NCBI RefSeq assembly: GCF_037948395.1
Contig: NZ_CP149940.1
Location: 4,650,001-4,714,000, forward strand
Origin: Serratia nevei
GTDB taxonomy: Bacteria > Pseudomonadota > Gammaproteobacteria > Enterobacterales > Enterobacteriaceae
Reading direction: 5' to 3'
Length of the DNA stretch: 64,000 bases
In this document: one piece after another, positions 9,384 through 20,331 of the stretch
Numbering within the stretch: the first letter of the stretch is position 1
Layout of the letters: every line of letters starts with the position of its first letter
Translations under genes and position numbers: made by a program
Notes under the pieces: generated by a model
What the model saw: only the letters and a program-made list of their open reading frames with translations
Databases searched by the model: none
Told to the model about the DNA's origin: nothing

Positions 9384-10916
9384 ATGTTCAGACTCACACT
9401 GGCAACCCGCCTGGCGCTTTCCATGTCCTTATTCGCCGGCTGGACGGCAACCGCCGGCACAGCGGACAACGCGCAGCTGACGCAGCGCGAAGACCCTTAT
9501 TTCCTTCAGGCGCAAGCTCAGCTGCAACAGCGGCTGAAACAGACGCCAAACACCAACCGCGCCAAAAACGTCATTCTGGTGGTCGGCGACGGCATGGGGT
9601 TTTCCACCGTGACCGCCGCCCGCATTTTTGAAGGGCAGCAGCGCGGCGTGGACGGCGAATCCAACGTGCTGGCCTGGGAGGCCTTCCCCTATCTGGCGGC
9701 GGCCAAAACCTACTCCGCCGACGCCCAAATCACCGACTCCGCGCCCAGCGCTGTGGCGATGACTACCGGCGTCAAAACCATCAACGATCTGATGGGCCTC
9801 AACCATACGGCGACCCTCAACAATTGCGAGGACCAGCAAACCAAGGCCGTCACCACGCTGTGGGAGATGGCCGCAACGCTCGGCATGTCCACCGGTGCCG
9901 TGACGACCGCGACCATCACCCACGCCACGCCGGGCGCGACCTATGCCCATATCGCCAACCGCGATTGGGAGTCCGACGCAAAAATGCCGGCAGCGGCCCT
10001 GGCCGCAGGCTGCCGCGACATCGCGCGCCAACTGGTGGAAATGAAGTACGGCAACGGCCTCAACGTGGCAATGGGCGGCGGGCGCGCCAACTTCCTGCCC
10101 GACAGCGTGAGCGATCCGGAATACCCCGGCAAGACAGGCGCCAGAAAGGATGGCCGCGATCTGACGCAGGCCTGGCTACAACGCTATGGCAAGCGAGGGC
10201 AATACGTATGGAATCAGGCGCAGTTCGACAAAATCGAGCCGGGTAAGATCGACCACCTGTTGGCCCTGTTTGAGCCGTCGCACATGAACTTCGAGCACGA
10301 TCGGCGGCAAGACGCGGCGGGAGAACCTTCGCTGGCGGAAATGACCGGCAAGGCCATCGATATTCTGGCCAAGAATCCCGAGGGCTACCTGCTGTTGGTG
10401 GAGGGTGGACGCATCGATCACGGCAGCCATAGCGGTAACGCCTACCGCACGCTGAGCGACGCGGTCGCCCTGAACGAAGCGGTGAAAACCATCGTCAATA
10501 AAGTCGATCTGAACGACACGCTGGTGGTGGTGACCGGCGATCACAGCCACACACTCACCATCGCCGGCTATGCCAAGCGGGGTAATCCTATCCTCGGTAT
10601 TTCCGTGGGGGTCAACGGCAAACCGCTGCTGGGCAGCGACGGCAAGCCTTACACCACCGTCGGCTTCGCCAATGGCCCCGGCGGCACGATCCCACTGGCC
10701 GAACGCCCGGCATTGACCATGGAGCAGGCCACCGCGCCCGACTTTATTCAGCCGGCGCTGGTCCCGCTGAAAAGCGAGACCCACGGCGGGGAAGATCTCG
10801 GCATCTACGCCATCGGCCCCTGGGCCCATCTGTTCCAGGGCACGGTGGAGGAGAACTACACCTTCCACGTGATGAATTACGCCAGCCGCATCGGCGAACG
10901 CCTGTCAAAACGGTAG
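9384..10916 (+). CDS. Secreted alkaline phosphatase with metazoan-type metal site
   Basis: Hydrolyses phosphomonoesters in the periplasm. The 510 residues begin with a signal peptide (about residues 1-26). The catalytic core shows VGDGMG (Asp69), the nucleophile Ser119 in TDSAPSAVAMTTGVKT, EGGRIDHGSH (Asp345, His346, His349), VTGDHSHT (Asp386, His387) and ETHGGED (His467). The third-metal region reads ITHATPGATYAH (His180) and DH rather than the Asp153/Lys328 of E. coli PhoA. His at both places is the pattern of mammalian and marine Vibrio enzymes. The C-terminus (GPWAHLFQGTVEENYTFHV) is also of that type. It stands alone between two terminators. It is not the ortholog of E. coli phoA, so I give no symbol. 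Confidence 0.93.
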   Translation: MFRLTLATRLALSMSLFAGWTATAGTADNAQLTQREDPYFLQAQAQLQQRLKQTPNTNRAKNVILVVGDGMGFSTVTAARIFEGQQRGVDGESNVLAWEAFPYLAAAKTYSADAQITDSAPSAVAMTTGVKTINDLMGLNHTATLNNCEDQQTKAVTTLWEMAATLGMSTGAVTTATITHATPGATYAHIANRDWESDAKMPAAALAAGCRDIARQLVEMKYGNGLNVAMGGGRANFLPDSVSDPEYPGKTGARKDGRDLTQAWLQRYGKRGQYVWNQAQFDKIEPGKIDHLLALFEPSHMNFEHDRRQDAAGEPSLAEMTGKAIDILAKNPEGYLLLVEGGRIDHGSHSGNAYRTLSDAVALNEAVKTIVNKVDLNDTLVVVTGDHSHTLTIAGYAKRGNPILGISVGVNGKPLLGSDGKPYTTVGFANGPGGTIPLAERPALTMEQATAPDFIQPALVPLKSETHGGEDLGIYAIGPWAHLFQGTVEENYTFHVMNYASRIGERLSKR

Positions 10917-10920
10917 CCAC

Positions 10921-10948
10921 AAAAAAAGCCGCGTTACGCGGCTTTTTT
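10921..10948. terminator. Bidirectional terminator between alkaline phosphatase and ribB
   Basis: AAAAAAAGCCGCG, loop TTA, CGCGGCTTTTTT. The hairpin has an A-run on one side and a T-run on the other, so it can end both convergent genes. Confidence 0.9.
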
Positions 10949-10969
10949 ATCGTTGAAAGCGGCCGGCTA

Positions 10970-11623
10970 TCAGCTGGCTTTTTTCTCGTGCGCCTGGCGG
11001 TAGGCCACCAGATCTTCGATGGTCAGCACCACCATGTCGTGCTGTTTGGCGAAGGCGATCACTTCCGGCGCGTGCGCCATGCTGCCATCGTCATTGGTCA
11101 GTTCACACAGCACGCCGGCAGGTTTGAAACCGGCCATGGAAACCAGATCGATGGTCGCTTCGGTGTGGCCGCGACGGCTCAGCACGCCGCCCGGCTGCGC
11201 GCGCAGCGGGAACACGTGGCCCGGACGGTTCAGGTCGCTCGGCTTGGCGCTGTCTGCCACCGCCGCACGGATGGTGGTCAGGCGATCGGAAGCGGAAACC
11301 CCGGTGGTCACGCCCTGCGCCGCTTCAATGGTCACGGTGAAGGCGGTCTGGAATTGGCTGGAGTTGTTGGTCACCATCATCGGCAGCTCAAGCTGCTGAC
11401 GGCGTTCTTCGGTGATGCACAGGCACACGATACCGCTGCCGTGGCGAATGGTCAGCGCCATCTGCTCAACAGTCATGGTTTCCGCGGCGAAGATCATGTC
11501 ACCTTCGTTTTCACGGTTTTCATCATCGAGCACCATTACGCCGCGCCCGTTGCGCAGTGCGTCAATCGCGCGTTCAACGCGTTCTGTCGGCGTGCCGAAG
11601 TCTGAAAGTAGCGTCTGATTCAT
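10970..11623 (-). CDS. ribB: 3,4-dihydroxy-2-butanone 4-phosphate synthase
   Basis: Converts ribulose 5-phosphate to formate and dihydroxybutanone phosphate for riboflavin synthesis. The 217 residues start [12 protein letters not shown] and equal the E. coli RibB length. The acidic Mg-binding loop [11 protein letters not shown] is intact, as are [11 protein letters not shown] and RRGHTEA. The start at 11623 is chosen over an in-frame ATG at 11638 because that upstream ATG codon contains the ribosome site (TGAGG). It is a stand-alone RibB without the GTP cyclohydrolase II fusion found in many bacteria. An FMN riboswitch and a promoter lie upstream. Confidence 0.97.
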   Translation of the reverse strand: MNQTLLSDFGTPTERVERAIDALRNGRGVMVLDDENRENEGDMIFAAETMTVEQMALTIRHGSGIVCLCITEERRQQLELPMMVTNNSSQFQTAFTVTIEAAQGVTTGVSASDRLTTIRAAVADSAKPSDLNRPGHVFPLRAQPGGVLSRRGHTEATIDLVSMAGFKPAGVLCELTNDDGSMAHAPEVIAFAKQHDMVVLTIEDLVAYRQAHEKKAS

Positions 11624-11737
11624 GGTAAAAAACCTCATTAAAAATTATGGATTACCAGAACCAGGGCGATCTTGAGGAGTAGCTAGCAATAGCTAAAAAA
11701 ATAACGCAAGCGGGCGCAAGCCCGGCAGATACCGTTA

Positions 11738-11888
11738 CTCTCTCCCATCCGGACTATAACCGTCGGCCCCGGAATTACACCGGATCTGCTGACCTCTAAC
11801 CGGCCCTGACAGGCTGGCTGAGCGCTCGCGGGCTTTCACCGTAGAAGGTGATTTACCGCCGGTGGGGACTTTCACCCCGCCCTGAGAA
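11738..11888 (-). ncRNA. FMN riboswitch (RFN element) of ribB
   Basis: Read on the minus strand, the element starts with the diagnostic AGGGCGGGGTGAAAGTCCCC, followed by ACCGGCGGTAAAT, and closes with a CCGGATGGGAGAGAGT segment. It lies in the ribB leader 114 bases before the start codon. Between it and ribB, a CGGGC-TTGC-GCCCG hairpin (11711-11724) is followed after nine bases by a T-rich stretch, and could act as the expression platform. FMN binding is expected to reduce ribB expression. Confidence 0.95.
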
Positions 11889-11899
11889 TAAGCAGGATG

Positions 11900-11928
11900 A
11901 CTATAACGCTAATGGGTAGGCAGGGCAA
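11900..11928 (-). promoter_or_regulatory. Predicted ribB sigma-70 promoter
   Basis: On the minus strand, TTGCCC (11923-11928), a 17-base spacer and TATAGT (11900-11905). Transcription would begin about 11893, just before the riboswitch, which supports the assignment. Confidence 0.65.
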
Positions 11929-11974
11929 TTGGCAAAAGCACAATTCGGCCACGCACGGCGAATGCGCTTAATGG

Positions 11975-12003
11975 TTTATCCGGCGGGCAACTCGCATTAC
12001 ACT
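11975..12003 (+). promoter_or_regulatory. Possible ubiK promoter
   Basis: TTTATC (11975-11980), a 17-base spacer and TACACT (11998-12003), 35 bases before the ubiK start. The match is moderate and the call rests on spacing and position only. Confidence 0.4.
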
Positions 12004-12038
12004 AAGCGGCAGCTATTAAACTCTGAAAGGGATACGCC

Positions 12039-12314
12039 ATGATTGACCCGAAAAAAATCGAACAAATCGCACGCCAGGTTCATGAGTCCATGCCTAAAGG
12101 CGTTCGTGAATTCGGGGAAGACGTTGAGAAAAAAATCCGTCAGGTCCTGCAGTCGCAGCTGACCCGCCTGGATTTGGTTAACCGCGAAGAGTTCGACGTA
12201 CAGACTCAGGTGCTGTTGCGCACCCGCGAGAAGCTGGCGCTGTTGGAACAGCGCATGGCCGAGCTGGAAAGCAAACTGAGCGCGGCACCGGCCGCCAAGC
12301 AGGAAGACGAATAA
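12039..12314 (+). CDS. ubiK: Ubiquinone biosynthesis accessory factor UbiK
   Basis: Small protein (91 residues, formerly YqiC) that assists the soluble ubiquinone biosynthesis complex under aerobic conditions together with UbiJ. It starts [19 protein letters not shown]. The C-terminal half (about residues 45-85) is a predicted coiled coil with heptad leucines ([22 protein letters not shown] split across it), as known for this trimer-forming family. The ATG follows GAAAGGGA. It is monocistronic, between its own promoter region and a terminator, as in E. coli where yqiC is next to ribB. Confidence 0.95.
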   Translation: MIDPKKIEQIARQVHESMPKGVREFGEDVEKKIRQVLQSQLTRLDLVNREEFDVQTQVLLRTREKLALLEQRMAELESKLSAAPAAKQEDE

Positions 12315-12323
12315 ATTCCCGCC

Positions 12324-12352
12324 AAGGGCGCGCACCGCGCGCCCTTGTTCTT
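12324..12352. terminator. Terminator after ubiK, convergent with hldE
   Basis: AAGGGCGCGC, loop ACC, GCGCGCCCTT, then GTTCTTT. This is a stable GC-rich stem with a short T-rich tail on the plus strand. It lies 14 bases from the hldE stop. Confidence 0.8.
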
Positions 12353-12366
12353 TAGGTCGCCCGGCG

Positions 12367-13797
12367 TTAGCCGCGCCCGTCTTTGATCGCTTTGATGATG
12401 TTGGTGGTCGACAGCCCGTCTTCAAAGTTCAGCACTTTGACATCGCCGCCGTTGGCCCACACTTCCGCACTGCCGGCAATCTCTTCCGGTTTGTAATCAC
12501 CGCCTTTCACCAGCAGATCCGGCAGAATGTCGGCGATCAAGCGCTGCGGCGTATCCTCTTCGAACGGCACTACCCAATCCACCGCTTCCAGCGCGCCCAG
12601 CACGATCATGCGGTTCTCCAGCGCGTTGACCGGGCGTGTTTCCCCTTTCAGGCGCTTGGTCGAGGCGTCGCTGTTCACCGCCACGATCAGGCGATCGCCC
12701 AGCTTGCGGGCGTTGGCCAGATAAGAGACGTGGCCGGCATGCAGAATGTCAAAGATGCCGTTGGTCATCACCACTTTCTCGCCGCGCTGGCGCGCCTGCG
12801 CCACGGCGTGTTTCAACTGCGCTTCGGTCATCACGCCAAAGCCGGTTTCGGCCCGGCCGCGCACCGCGTTTTCCAGCTCGATGGGCGACACGGTGGAAGT
12901 ACCGAGCTTGCCCACCACCACGCCGGCGGCGGCGTTGGCCAGGAAACAGGACTCTTCCAGCGAATTGCCGGCGGCCAGCGAGGCGGCCAGCACGCCGATC
13001 ACGGTGTCGCCGGCGCCGGTCACATCAAACACTTCCTGCGCCTGGGTCGGCAGGTGCAGCGGCTCAACGCCAGGCTGCAGCAGCGTCATGCCGTGTTCGG
13101 AACGGGTGACCAACAGCGCCGACAGCTCGAAATCCGCCACCAGCTTCATGCCGCGTTCCACCAGTTCCGCCTCATCCTTGCAGTGGCCCACCACCGCTTC
13201 GAACTCGGACAGGTTCGGCGTCAGCAGCGTCGCGCCGCGATAGCGCTCGAAGTCAGAGCCTTTCGGATCGATCAGCACCGGCACCTTGGCGGCGCGCGCC
13301 AGTTGGATCATCCCCTGCACTTGGCTGAGCGCGCCCTTGGCGTAATCGGACAGCACCAGCGCGCCAATCTGCGGCAGCGCCTGCTGAATGCGCTCCAGCA
13401 TCGGCTGCGGATCGACGTTGGAGAAGCCTTCTTCGAAGTCGAGACGGATCAGCTGCTGGTTGCGCGACAGCACGCGCAGCTTGGTGATGGTTGGATGGGT
13501 CGGCACCGAGACGAAGTCGCAGCGCACGTTGACTTCATTCAGCTTGGCGCTCAGCGCCCGCGCCGCATCGTCGATGCCGGTCAAGCCCACCAGACGGGAA
13601 GTGGCACCCAGCGAAGCGATGTTCATCGCCACGTTAGCCGCGCCGCCGGGACGCTCTTCGATGGTATCGACCTTGACCACCGGCACCGGGGCTTCCGGTG
13701 AAATGCGGCTGGTCGGCCCGTACCAATAGCGATCCAACATGACGTCACCGACCACCAGCACACCGGCGCGGCGAAAATCAGGCAGCGTAACTTTCAT
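12367..13797 (-). CDS. hldE: Bifunctional heptose-7-phosphate kinase / heptose-1-phosphate adenylyltransferase
   Basis: Supplies ADP-heptose for the lipopolysaccharide inner core. The protein has 476 residues and two domains. A PfkB/ribokinase-type kinase (about 1-318) has [17 protein letters not shown] and the ATP/anion-hole motif [11 protein letters not shown] nucleotidyltransferase (about 344-476) has the HxGH signature in [15 protein letters not shown]. Both active sites look intact. It is the last gene of a minus-strand run ygiF-glnE-hldE, 77 bases after glnE, the order found in E. coli. Confidence 0.97.
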   Translation of the reverse strand: MKVTLPDFRRAGVLVVGDVMLDRYWYGPTSRISPEAPVPVVKVDTIEERPGGAANVAMNIASLGATSRLVGLTGIDDAARALSAKLNEVNVRCDFVSVPTHPTITKLRVLSRNQQLIRLDFEEGFSNVDPQPMLERIQQALPQIGALVLSDYAKGALSQVQGMIQLARAAKVPVLIDPKGSDFERYRGATLLTPNLSEFEAVVGHCKDEAELVERGMKLVADFELSALLVTRSEHGMTLLQPGVEPLHLPTQAQEVFDVTGAGDTVIGVLAASLAAGNSLEESCFLANAAAGVVVGKLGTSTVSPIELENAVRGRAETGFGVMTEAQLKHAVAQARQRGEKVVMTNGIFDILHAGHVSYLANARKLGDRLIVAVNSDASTKRLKGETRPVNALENRMIVLGALEAVDWVVPFEEDTPQRLIADILPDLLVKGGDYKPEEIAGSAEVWANGGDVKVLNFEDGLSTTNIIKAIKDGRG

Positions 13798-13874
13798 CCG
13801 ATAACTCCAAAAAAGTACAAAATTTTAGTGGCGCAGATATTACCACAGACCGCCGGAATACCCGCAAAAAGGTA

Positions 13875-16712
13875 TTAATCCAGCCATTTAGCCCAGCTGG
13901 CGCGCACCTGCTCGCGCTCGGCGGCGAACAGCCCGCTGCCGACCTTGCCGGAATGCTCCTGCAGCGCCAGATGGTGGATCTCGTCGCGCATGGTGACATA
14001 GGCCTGGGTCAGCGCGCGCGCCTCCTCTTCCGGCATGATGTCGTAATTGGCCATCAGCTCGAAGATGCGCACGTTGTCCGACCAACGCGTCAGCCGCGGT
14101 TCACCCGGCGCATAGCGTAAGACCAGATATTGGGCGATAAATTCGATGTCGGTAATGCCGCCCTCATCGGTTTTGATATCAAACAGATCGCGCTGCTTGT
14201 TGCCGAGATGGTTGCGCATCTTTTCACGCATCTCGCGCACTTCGCGCTTCAGGATCTCCGCATCGCGCGTTTTGCACAGGATCTCGCGCCGGATCGTGTC
14301 GAACTGCTGATGCAGCGCCGGGTCGCCATGCACGATGCGCGCGCGCACCAGGGCCTGATGTTCCCAGGTCCAGGCTTCGTTTTGCTGGTAATCGGCGAAC
14401 GCCTCGACGGTGCTGACCAGCATCCCCGCAGCGCCGGAAGGCCGCAGGCGCGCGTCCACCTCATACAGAATGCCGGAGGAGGTGCGGGTGCTGAACAGAT
14501 GCATCACCCGCTGCGCCAGCCGCAGGTAGAACTGACGGCCGTCGATGCAGCGATCGCCGTCGGTCATCACCTCCGGCGGGCAATCCAGCAGGAATACCAG
14601 ATCGAGATCGGAACTGTAACCCAGCTCCCAGCCGCCCAGCTTGCCGTAGCCGATCACCGCAAAGCCGCGCCCTTCGCGCTCCTGCAGATGGGTCGGTTGG
14701 CCGTAGCGCGCCACCATGTCGCTCCAGGCCTGCTGCACCACCGCGTCGATGATCGCCTCCGCCAGATAAGTCAGGTGGTCGCTCACTTTCATCACCGGCA
14801 GCGCGCCGGCGATATCCGCCGCGGCGATGCGCAGCTGCTGCGCCTGCTTGAACTGGCGCAGCGCCTCCAGCTTTTGCTCTTCGTCGTCTTCCGGCACCCG
14901 CAGCAGGTACTGGCGCAGCTCGCTGCGGTAGGCGTCCAGCGCCACCGGCTGATACAGCGTGGCCGGATCCAGCAGTTCGTCCAGCAACAGCGGGTAGCGC
15001 GACAGCTGGTTGGCAACCATCGGCGACGCGGCGCACAGGCGGATCAGATGGCTGAGCGCCGCGTGATACTCCACCAGCAGCTCGAGGTAGGTGGTGCGGG
15101 TGACGATGCTGAGCAGCAGCTGCGCCAGCCGCACCAGCGCGGTCGGCGCGTCCTGGCGCGGGCACACCTCAGCCAGCAGACGCGGCATCAGTTGATCGAG
15201 CACGTCGCGGCCACGCGGGCCGATGGTGCGTTTGTCGACGTCGTGGCGGAAATCGGCGATGGTGCGCAGCATCTGTCGGCGCCCCTCTTCGTCCAGGTGC
15301 GGCGTCAGCGGCGCCAGCTCGTTTTCCTCCAGCGCGTCCTGCCACAGGCTGTGGTAGTGCTGATAGTCGGGATCTTCGCCGACATCCGGGCTATCGTCAC
15401 CGATCAGGTCATCGAACACCGCCCGCACCGCCTGCATGTGCAACTCCAGCTCCGCCATCAGCGCCGGCCAATCCGCCAGCCCCATGCCGTAGGCCAGCCG
15501 CGCCTGATCGAGCGCATCCTGCGGCAGCGTCTGGGTTTGCTGATCGCCGATCGCCTGCAGCAGATTCTCCAGCCGCCGCAGGAACAGGTAGGCGGCGCTC
15601 AGCGCCCGCACCTGCTCGGCCTCCAGCAGCCCCAGTTCACCCACCGCCTGCAGCGTCGGCAGCAGCGAACGCCCCTGCAGCGCCGGCTCGCGGCCGCCGC
15701 GGATCAGCTGGAATACCTGGGTGATGAATTCGATTTCGCGAATGCCGCCGGCACCCAGCTTGATGTTGTCCTTCAGGCCGCGACGCCGCACTTCACGGGC
15801 GATCATGCCCTTCATGTTGCGCAGCGACTGGATGACGCTGAAATCGATATAGCGGCGGAACACGAACGGCCGCAGCGTTTTGCGCAGCTCCTGGCTGTAG
15901 GCGTCTTCCGCGCCGCCCATCAGGCGCGCCTTCACCATCGCATAGCGCTCCCAGTCGCGCCCCTGCTCCTGATAGTAATCTTCCAGCGCCGCAAAGCTCA
16001 TCACCAATGGGCCGCTGTCACCGAACGGCCGCAGCCGCATGTCGACGCGATAGACGAAGCCGTCAATAGTCTGCTGATCCAGCGCCTTGATCAGCCGCTG
16101 GCCAAGGCGGGTGAAGAACTGGGCATTGTCCAGCTCGCGCCGCCCGCCCTGAGTCTGGCCGTTTTCCGGGTAGGCGAAGATCAGATCGATATCCGACGAG
16201 AAATTCAGCTCGCCGCCGCCCAGCTTGCCCATGCCGAGGATCAGCAGCGGCTGCGGTTCACCGGCGGCGTTGCACGGCGTGCCCCACTCGCGGCAACAGG
16301 TTTGGTACAGCCAGTCGCGCGCGCTGACGATCAGCGTTTCCGCCAATCCGCTCAGCTGCAGTAACGTTTCTTCGGTCGAACACAGCCCCTGAGCCTGCGC
16401 CCAGGCAATGCGCACCAGCGTTTCACGGCGAAACAGACGCAGCGTGCGCATCAGCTGCGCCTCATCGCGCACCTCTTCCAGCTCGTCCTGCAGCCAGGCG
16501 GCATAGTGTTGCCACTCGCCGGGCGCCGGTGGTTGTTCGCGCAGCGTCGCCAGCCAGGCCGGCTGGGCAAGCAGCGCGTCGCTGACGAAGTCGCTCGACG
16601 CCAGCACCCACTGCTCCTGTTCGCTAAAGGCGCTGTCCGCGCCGTGAACTTCCTGAAAACGCTGCACAACCTGCTGTGCCTGAGCCTGTAACGCGGCTGA
16701 AAGTGGCGACAT
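13875..16712 (-). CDS. glnE: Bifunctional glutamine synthetase adenylyltransferase/deadenylyltransferase
   Basis: Attaches AMP to and removes AMP from glutamine synthetase under control of PII proteins, tuning nitrogen assimilation. The 945 residues are one fewer than in E. coli. The two nucleotidyltransferase domains are visible. The N-terminal deadenylylase has [17 protein letters not shown], and the C-terminal adenylylase has [18 protein letters not shown], each with the paired aspartates that bind metal. It lies 45 bases after ygiF and before hldE. Confidence 0.97.
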   Translation of the reverse strand: MSPLSAALQAQAQQVVQRFQEVHGADSAFSEQEQWVLASSDFVSDALLAQPAWLATLREQPPAPGEWQHYAAWLQDELEEVRDEAQLMRTLRLFRRETLVRIAWAQAQGLCSTEETLLQLSGLAETLIVSARDWLYQTCCREWGTPCNAAGEPQPLLILGMGKLGGGELNFSSDIDLIFAYPENGQTQGGRRELDNAQFFTRLGQRLIKALDQQTIDGFVYRVDMRLRPFGDSGPLVMSFAALEDYYQEQGRDWERYAMVKARLMGGAEDAYSQELRKTLRPFVFRRYIDFSVIQSLRNMKGMIAREVRRRGLKDNIKLGAGGIREIEFITQVFQLIRGGREPALQGRSLLPTLQAVGELGLLEAEQVRALSAAYLFLRRLENLLQAIGDQQTQTLPQDALDQARLAYGMGLADWPALMAELELHMQAVRAVFDDLIGDDSPDVGEDPDYQHYHSLWQDALEENELAPLTPHLDEEGRRQMLRTIADFRHDVDKRTIGPRGRDVLDQLMPRLLAEVCPRQDAPTALVRLAQLLLSIVTRTTYLELLVEYHAALSHLIRLCAASPMVANQLSRYPLLLDELLDPATLYQPVALDAYRSELRQYLLRVPEDDEEQKLEALRQFKQAQQLRIAAADIAGALPVMKVSDHLTYLAEAIIDAVVQQAWSDMVARYGQPTHLQEREGRGFAVIGYGKLGGWELGYSSDLDLVFLLDCPPEVMTDGDRCIDGRQFYLRLAQRVMHLFSTRTSSGILYEVDARLRPSGAAGMLVSTVEAFADYQQNEAWTWEHQALVRARIVHGDPALHQQFDTIRREILCKTRDAEILKREVREMREKMRNHLGNKQRDLFDIKTDEGGITDIEFIAQYLVLRYAPGEPRLTRWSDNVRIFELMANYDIMPEEEARALTQAYVTMRDEIHHLALQEHSGKVGSGLFAAEREQVRASWAKWLD

Positions 16713-16757
16713 AGTGTATGACCCGTTCTGCGGCCCACGGCTGGCGGGCCGGCTTGA

Positions 16758-18065
16758 TTAACGAAGCGCGCCGTTTAACCAGAATGGCGCATGCGATAAG
16801 GCCTGTTTGCGGCTGGCTTCATACCAGCCCTGACGGCGCTCGCTCAGCGCCGCCTGCAGTTCGCGCCAGGCCTCGATATAAGGGCCGGTCTGCTCGTCGG
16901 GGTAGGCACCCGACAACAGGACCAGCGCCGAAATCTGACGCGTCAGGCGCGGCAATTGTTCCTGATATTCATCTTCGTTCAGCGTACGGCTGAAGGCTTC
17001 TTTCAGCTCCGCACCGCTGCGCCCCAGCATGATGTCGCTGAAGCGTTTGAAAGAACCGTCCAGCTTGGCCTGCGCTTTGGCATCGATAAACGGCCGCCAG
17101 GCGCCGCTCACCAGCCATGATGTGAGCGCCAACTTACATTGCAGGTAGGTGGCGCTGTAGCACAGGGCCTCTGGTTGCGCGGCTTTGTCCGCCAACAGCG
17201 GCTCGAGCTCGGTCAGACGGGCGCGCAGATCGGCGCTGGCCTTGCGCGGCACCAAACCGCCGAAGATCACCAGCGCCTGGCGAATTGTTCCGACCGCCTC
17301 AATCACCGAAGCGCGCGCCTGCGCGTCGCCGCGCAGCCACAGCTCTTCGTGGTACTGCCAGTGGCCCAGCGCCAGCTCGAAGGCGGCGATCATCCCCTGC
17401 TCCACGGTCGCCTTCGCCGCCGGCTTCAGCACCCGCAGCGGGCGCACCTGGCGCGGCAGATTGCCCTGCGCCAGGTGGTAACCGCGCGCCGCCTTGCTCA
17501 GGCTGCCCTGACGCAGCCCGCCGTGCGCCGCCAGCTCACCGGCCAACGCCAGCAGATCGGCAGTATTGCCGTTCAGCAGCTCCAGCTCTACCTCGCTCAG
17601 GGCTTCGCTGAGGTCACCGGCGCGCACCTCGCCCTGGTCCAGACCAATCTCGATCTCGCTTTGGCCGTAAGTAACCACCCACTTCTCTCGCACGAAATCG
17701 GTACGGAACAGCGGCTGCAACGCCTGCTGCAGCGTCGTGATATCGCAATCCTGCGGCCAGATCTCGGCAGGGAACTGCGCCAACGCCAGCTGCGGCTCGG
17801 CGATAGCGACATTGTATTCCGGGCGCTGGTGCAGGCCGCCCACCACTTTACCGGCGGTTTTGATGGTCATCTCATAGCGATCGTCGAAACCGCGAATTCG
17901 CAGCCCCATGTCGTGACGGCGCAGGACGTTGTCGGCCGTTTCGAAGTAAATGTTGGTCAGCTTTTGCGGCGCGGAATGCTGATGCGGCCAGGCGGCGAGC
18001 CATTGTGGCAGAGCGGCCACCGCTTGCGGCGCGGCGATGAATTTCAGTTCAATTTCAACGGTCAT
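16758..18065 (-). CDS. ygiF: Inorganic triphosphatase YgiF (CYTH-CHAD)
   Basis: Hydrolyses tripolyphosphate. The 435 residues have an N-terminal CYTH domain beginning MTVEIELKF, where Glu4, Glu6 and Lys8 form the ExExK signature. Basic tunnel residues follow (RRHDMGLRIRGF, KTAGK, HQRPEYN). A C-terminal CHAD domain (about 220-430) has conserved histidine/arginine helices and is linked to polyphosphate binding. It is the first gene of the ygiF-glnE-hldE run and divergent from ygiM, as in E. coli. Confidence 0.95.
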   Translation of the reverse strand: MTVEIELKFIAAPQAVAALPQWLAAWPHQHSAPQKLTNIYFETADNVLRRHDMGLRIRGFDDRYEMTIKTAGKVVGGLHQRPEYNVAIAEPQLALAQFPAEIWPQDCDITTLQQALQPLFRTDFVREKWVVTYGQSEIEIGLDQGEVRAGDLSEALSEVELELLNGNTADLLALAGELAAHGGLRQGSLSKAARGYHLAQGNLPRQVRPLRVLKPAAKATVEQGMIAAFELALGHWQYHEELWLRGDAQARASVIEAVGTIRQALVIFGGLVPRKASADLRARLTELEPLLADKAAQPEALCYSATYLQCKLALTSWLVSGAWRPFIDAKAQAKLDGSFKRFSDIMLGRSGAELKEAFSRTLNEDEYQEQLPRLTRQISALVLLSGAYPDEQTGPYIEAWRELQAALSERRQGWYEASRKQALSHAPFWLNGALR

Positions 18066-18343
18066 AATTCTTTAACACCAATAAGTTACGCATTCGCGTC
18101 GGTTTCAGCGCGGCGCGTTCGGCCCGCCGTATGCTGCCCAATGACGCACAGTTGCCATTATCTTACCGCGATTCCCGGCGCCTTAACCCTGCTAACTGTA
18201 GAAAAAACCTGTTACGTTATAAAACGCTGCGCAACTCACAGAATCAGCCACAGTAAGATAGTTCTCATTCCGGTTTTGGCGTTGCGTCGTCAGACTGAAC
18301 GCTCTACTATCGTTCCATAAATTCACCCAGAAACGATGAACTA

Positions 18344-18964
18344 ATGCAGAAATTACGCCTGATTTGCCTTGCCGCGCTGAGCTTCAGCATCACTTGGGCC
18401 GCACATGCCGAAGATAAACGCTATATCTCCGATGAGTTAAGCACTTACGTCCATAGCGGCCCAGGTAATCAGTACCGTATTGTCGGCACTCTGAACGCCG
18501 GTGAAGAAGTCACCCTGCTGAGCGTCAACGACAGCACCAACTACGGCCAGATCCGCGATCCGAAAGGCCGCACCACCTGGATCCCGCTCGACCAGCTCAG
18601 CCAGACGCCAAGCCTGCGCACTCGCGTGCCCGAGCTGGAACAGCAGGTGAAAACCCTGACCGACAAGCTGGCCAACATCGACAACACCTGGAACCAGCGC
18701 ACCTCGGAAATGCAGGAGAAAGTCGCGGGCAGCGACAGCACCATCAGCAGCCTGCAGAAGGAAAACCAGGATCTGAAAAACCAGCTGGTGGTCGCGCAGA
18801 AGAAGGTCAACGCCGTTAACCTGCAGCTCGACGACAAGCAGCGCACCATTATCCTGCAGTGGTTCATGTACGGCGGCGGCGTCGCCGGCGTCGGTTTGCT
18901 GCTGGGCCTGCTGTTGCCGCACCTGATCCCGCGCCGCAAGAACAACAACCGCTGGATGAACTGA
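18344..18964 (+). CDS. ygiM: SH3 domain-containing envelope protein YgiM
   Basis: The 206 residues have a signal peptide ending AHA-ED (cleavage after about residue 23), a bacterial SH3 domain (about 25-90, with [19 protein letters not shown]), a coiled coil (about 92-165) and a C-terminal membrane segment ([19 protein letters not shown]) followed by a basic tail. Topology suggests an inner-membrane anchor with the SH3 part in the periplasm. The role is unknown in detail. A weak candidate promoter (TTGCGT-17-TACTAT, 18282-18310) lies just upstream. A terminator follows, separating it from cca. Confidence 0.93.
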   Translation: MQKLRLICLAALSFSITWAAHAEDKRYISDELSTYVHSGPGNQYRIVGTLNAGEEVTLLSVNDSTNYGQIRDPKGRTTWIPLDQLSQTPSLRTRVPELEQQVKTLTDKLANIDNTWNQRTSEMQEKVAGSDSTISSLQKENQDLKNQLVVAQKKVNAVNLQLDDKQRTIILQWFMYGGGVAGVGLLLGLLLPHLIPRRKNNNRWMN

Positions 18965-18989
18965 TCTCAGTATCGTTCAGTTTGAGTAT

Positions 18990-19011
18990 GGGCGCCTGCG
19001 GGCGCCCTTTT
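18990..19011 (+). terminator. Terminator after ygiM
   Basis: GGGCGCC, loop TGCG, GGCGCCC, then TTTT, located 26 bases after the ygiM stop and before cca. Confidence 0.75.
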
Positions 19012-19086
19012 CATTGGTGCCGACATCCCGCGGCCAATTCATGTAATCTGATAGACAGAGCCTTACACGATATTCAGGAGTCAACA

Positions 19087-20331
19087 GTGCAGATTTATCT
19101 GGTCGGCGGCGCCGTTCGCGACAGCCTGCTCAACATCCCGGTGGTCGATCATGATTGGGTGGTGGTGGGCGCTACGCCGGCGGAGCTGCTGGCATTGGGT
19201 TATCAGCAGGTCGGCAAAGATTTCCCGGTGTTCCTCAACCCCGATTCTCATGAGGAGTACGCGCTGGCGCGCACCGAGCGCAAATCCGGCCAGGGGTATA
19301 CCGGTTTTACCTGCTATGCCGCGCCGGACGTGACGCTGGAAGAAGATCTGCTGCGGCGCGATCTGACCATCAACGCCATCGCCCGCTCCGCCGAAGGGGA
19401 ACTGATTGATCCTTACGGCGGCGTGGCCGATCTGCAGGCGCGCGTGCTGCGCCACGTTTCCGACGCGTTCGGCGAAGATCCGCTGCGCGTGCTGCGCGTG
19501 GCCCGCTTCGCCGCTCGCTTCGCCCATCTGGGTTTTCACATCGCCGACGAAACGCTCGCGCTGATGCGCCAAATGGCGCACGGCGGTGAACTGGCTGCGC
19601 TGACCGCCGAACGTGTCTGGAAGGAAACCGAAAAGGCGCTGCAAAGCCAGAGCCCGCAGGTCTATTTTCAGGTGTTGCGCGACTGCGATGCGCTGGCGGT
19701 GCTGTTCCCGGAAATCGACGCGCTGTTCGGCGTACCGGCCCCCGCCAAATGGCACCCGGAGATCGACACCGGCGTGCACACGCTGATGGCGCTGGCGATT
19801 GCCGCCCGCCTCACGCCGGAGGTGGACGTGCGCTTCGCCACCCTGTGCCATGACCTCGGCAAAGGATTGACGCCGAAAGAATTCTGGCCGCATCACCACG
19901 GCCACGGCCCGGCGGGCGTGCGGCTGGTCGAAGCCCTGTGCCAGCGGCTGCGGGTGCCCAACCCGGTGCGCGATCTGAGCAAGCTGGTGGCCGAGTACCA
20001 TGACCTGATCCACACCGTGAACAAGCTGCGGCCGGACACCCTGCTGAAGCTGTTCGACGCCATCGACGTCTGGCGCAAGCCCCAGAGACTGGAGCAGATG
20101 ATCCTGACCAGCGAAGCGGACGCGCGCGGCCGCACCGGCTTTGAGGAGAACCCTTATCCACAGGGCGACTATCTGCGCCAGGCGTATCAGGTGGCGAACG
20201 CGGTATCTATCAAAGAAGTGGTGGCCAGCGGGCTGCAGGGCACCGCGATCCGCGACGAGCTCAAACGCCGCCGCCAGCAGGCGCTGGCCGACTGGAAACT
20301 CAGCCAAACGATTATCAACGATCAGGCATAA
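19087..20331 (+). CDS. cca: CCA tRNA nucleotidyltransferase (multifunctional, HD domain)
   Basis: Adds or repairs the 3' CCA end of tRNAs. The gamma-proteobacterial form also has phosphatase and 2',3'-phosphodiesterase activity in its HD domain. I choose the GTG at 19087 (reading [12 protein letters not shown]), six bases after AGGAG, giving 414 residues against 412 in E. coli. The nucleotidyltransferase motif [20 protein letters not shown] is at the N-terminus. LARTERKSG and [10 protein letters not shown] follow, and the HD motif CHDLGKG with HHHGHGPAG lies near residues 255-280. It is convergent with uppP across a shared terminator. Confidence 0.96.
   Translation: MQIYLVGGAVRDSLLNIPVVDHDWVVVGATPAELLALGYQQVGKDFPVFLNPDSHEEYALARTERKSGQGYTGFTCYAAPDVTLEEDLLRRDLTINAIARSAEGELIDPYGGVADLQARVLRHVSDAFGEDPLRVLRVARFAARFAHLGFHIADETLALMRQMAHGGELAALTAERVWKETEKALQSQSPQVYFQVLRDCDALAVLFPEIDALFGVPAPAKWHPEIDTGVHTLMALAIAARLTPEVDVRFATLCHDLGKGLTPKEFWPHHHGHGPAGVRLVEALCQRLRVPNPVRDLSKLVAEYHDLIHTVNKLRPDTLLKLFDAIDVWRKPQRLEQMILTSEADARGRTGFEENPYPQGDYLRQAYQVANAVSIKEVVASGLQGTAIRDELKRRRQQALADWKLSQTIINDQA

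Noticed and set aside
14130..16364. A 744-codon plus-strand frame opposite glnE
   Set aside because: It mirrors glnE codon bias, has no recognisable domain and no ribosome site.
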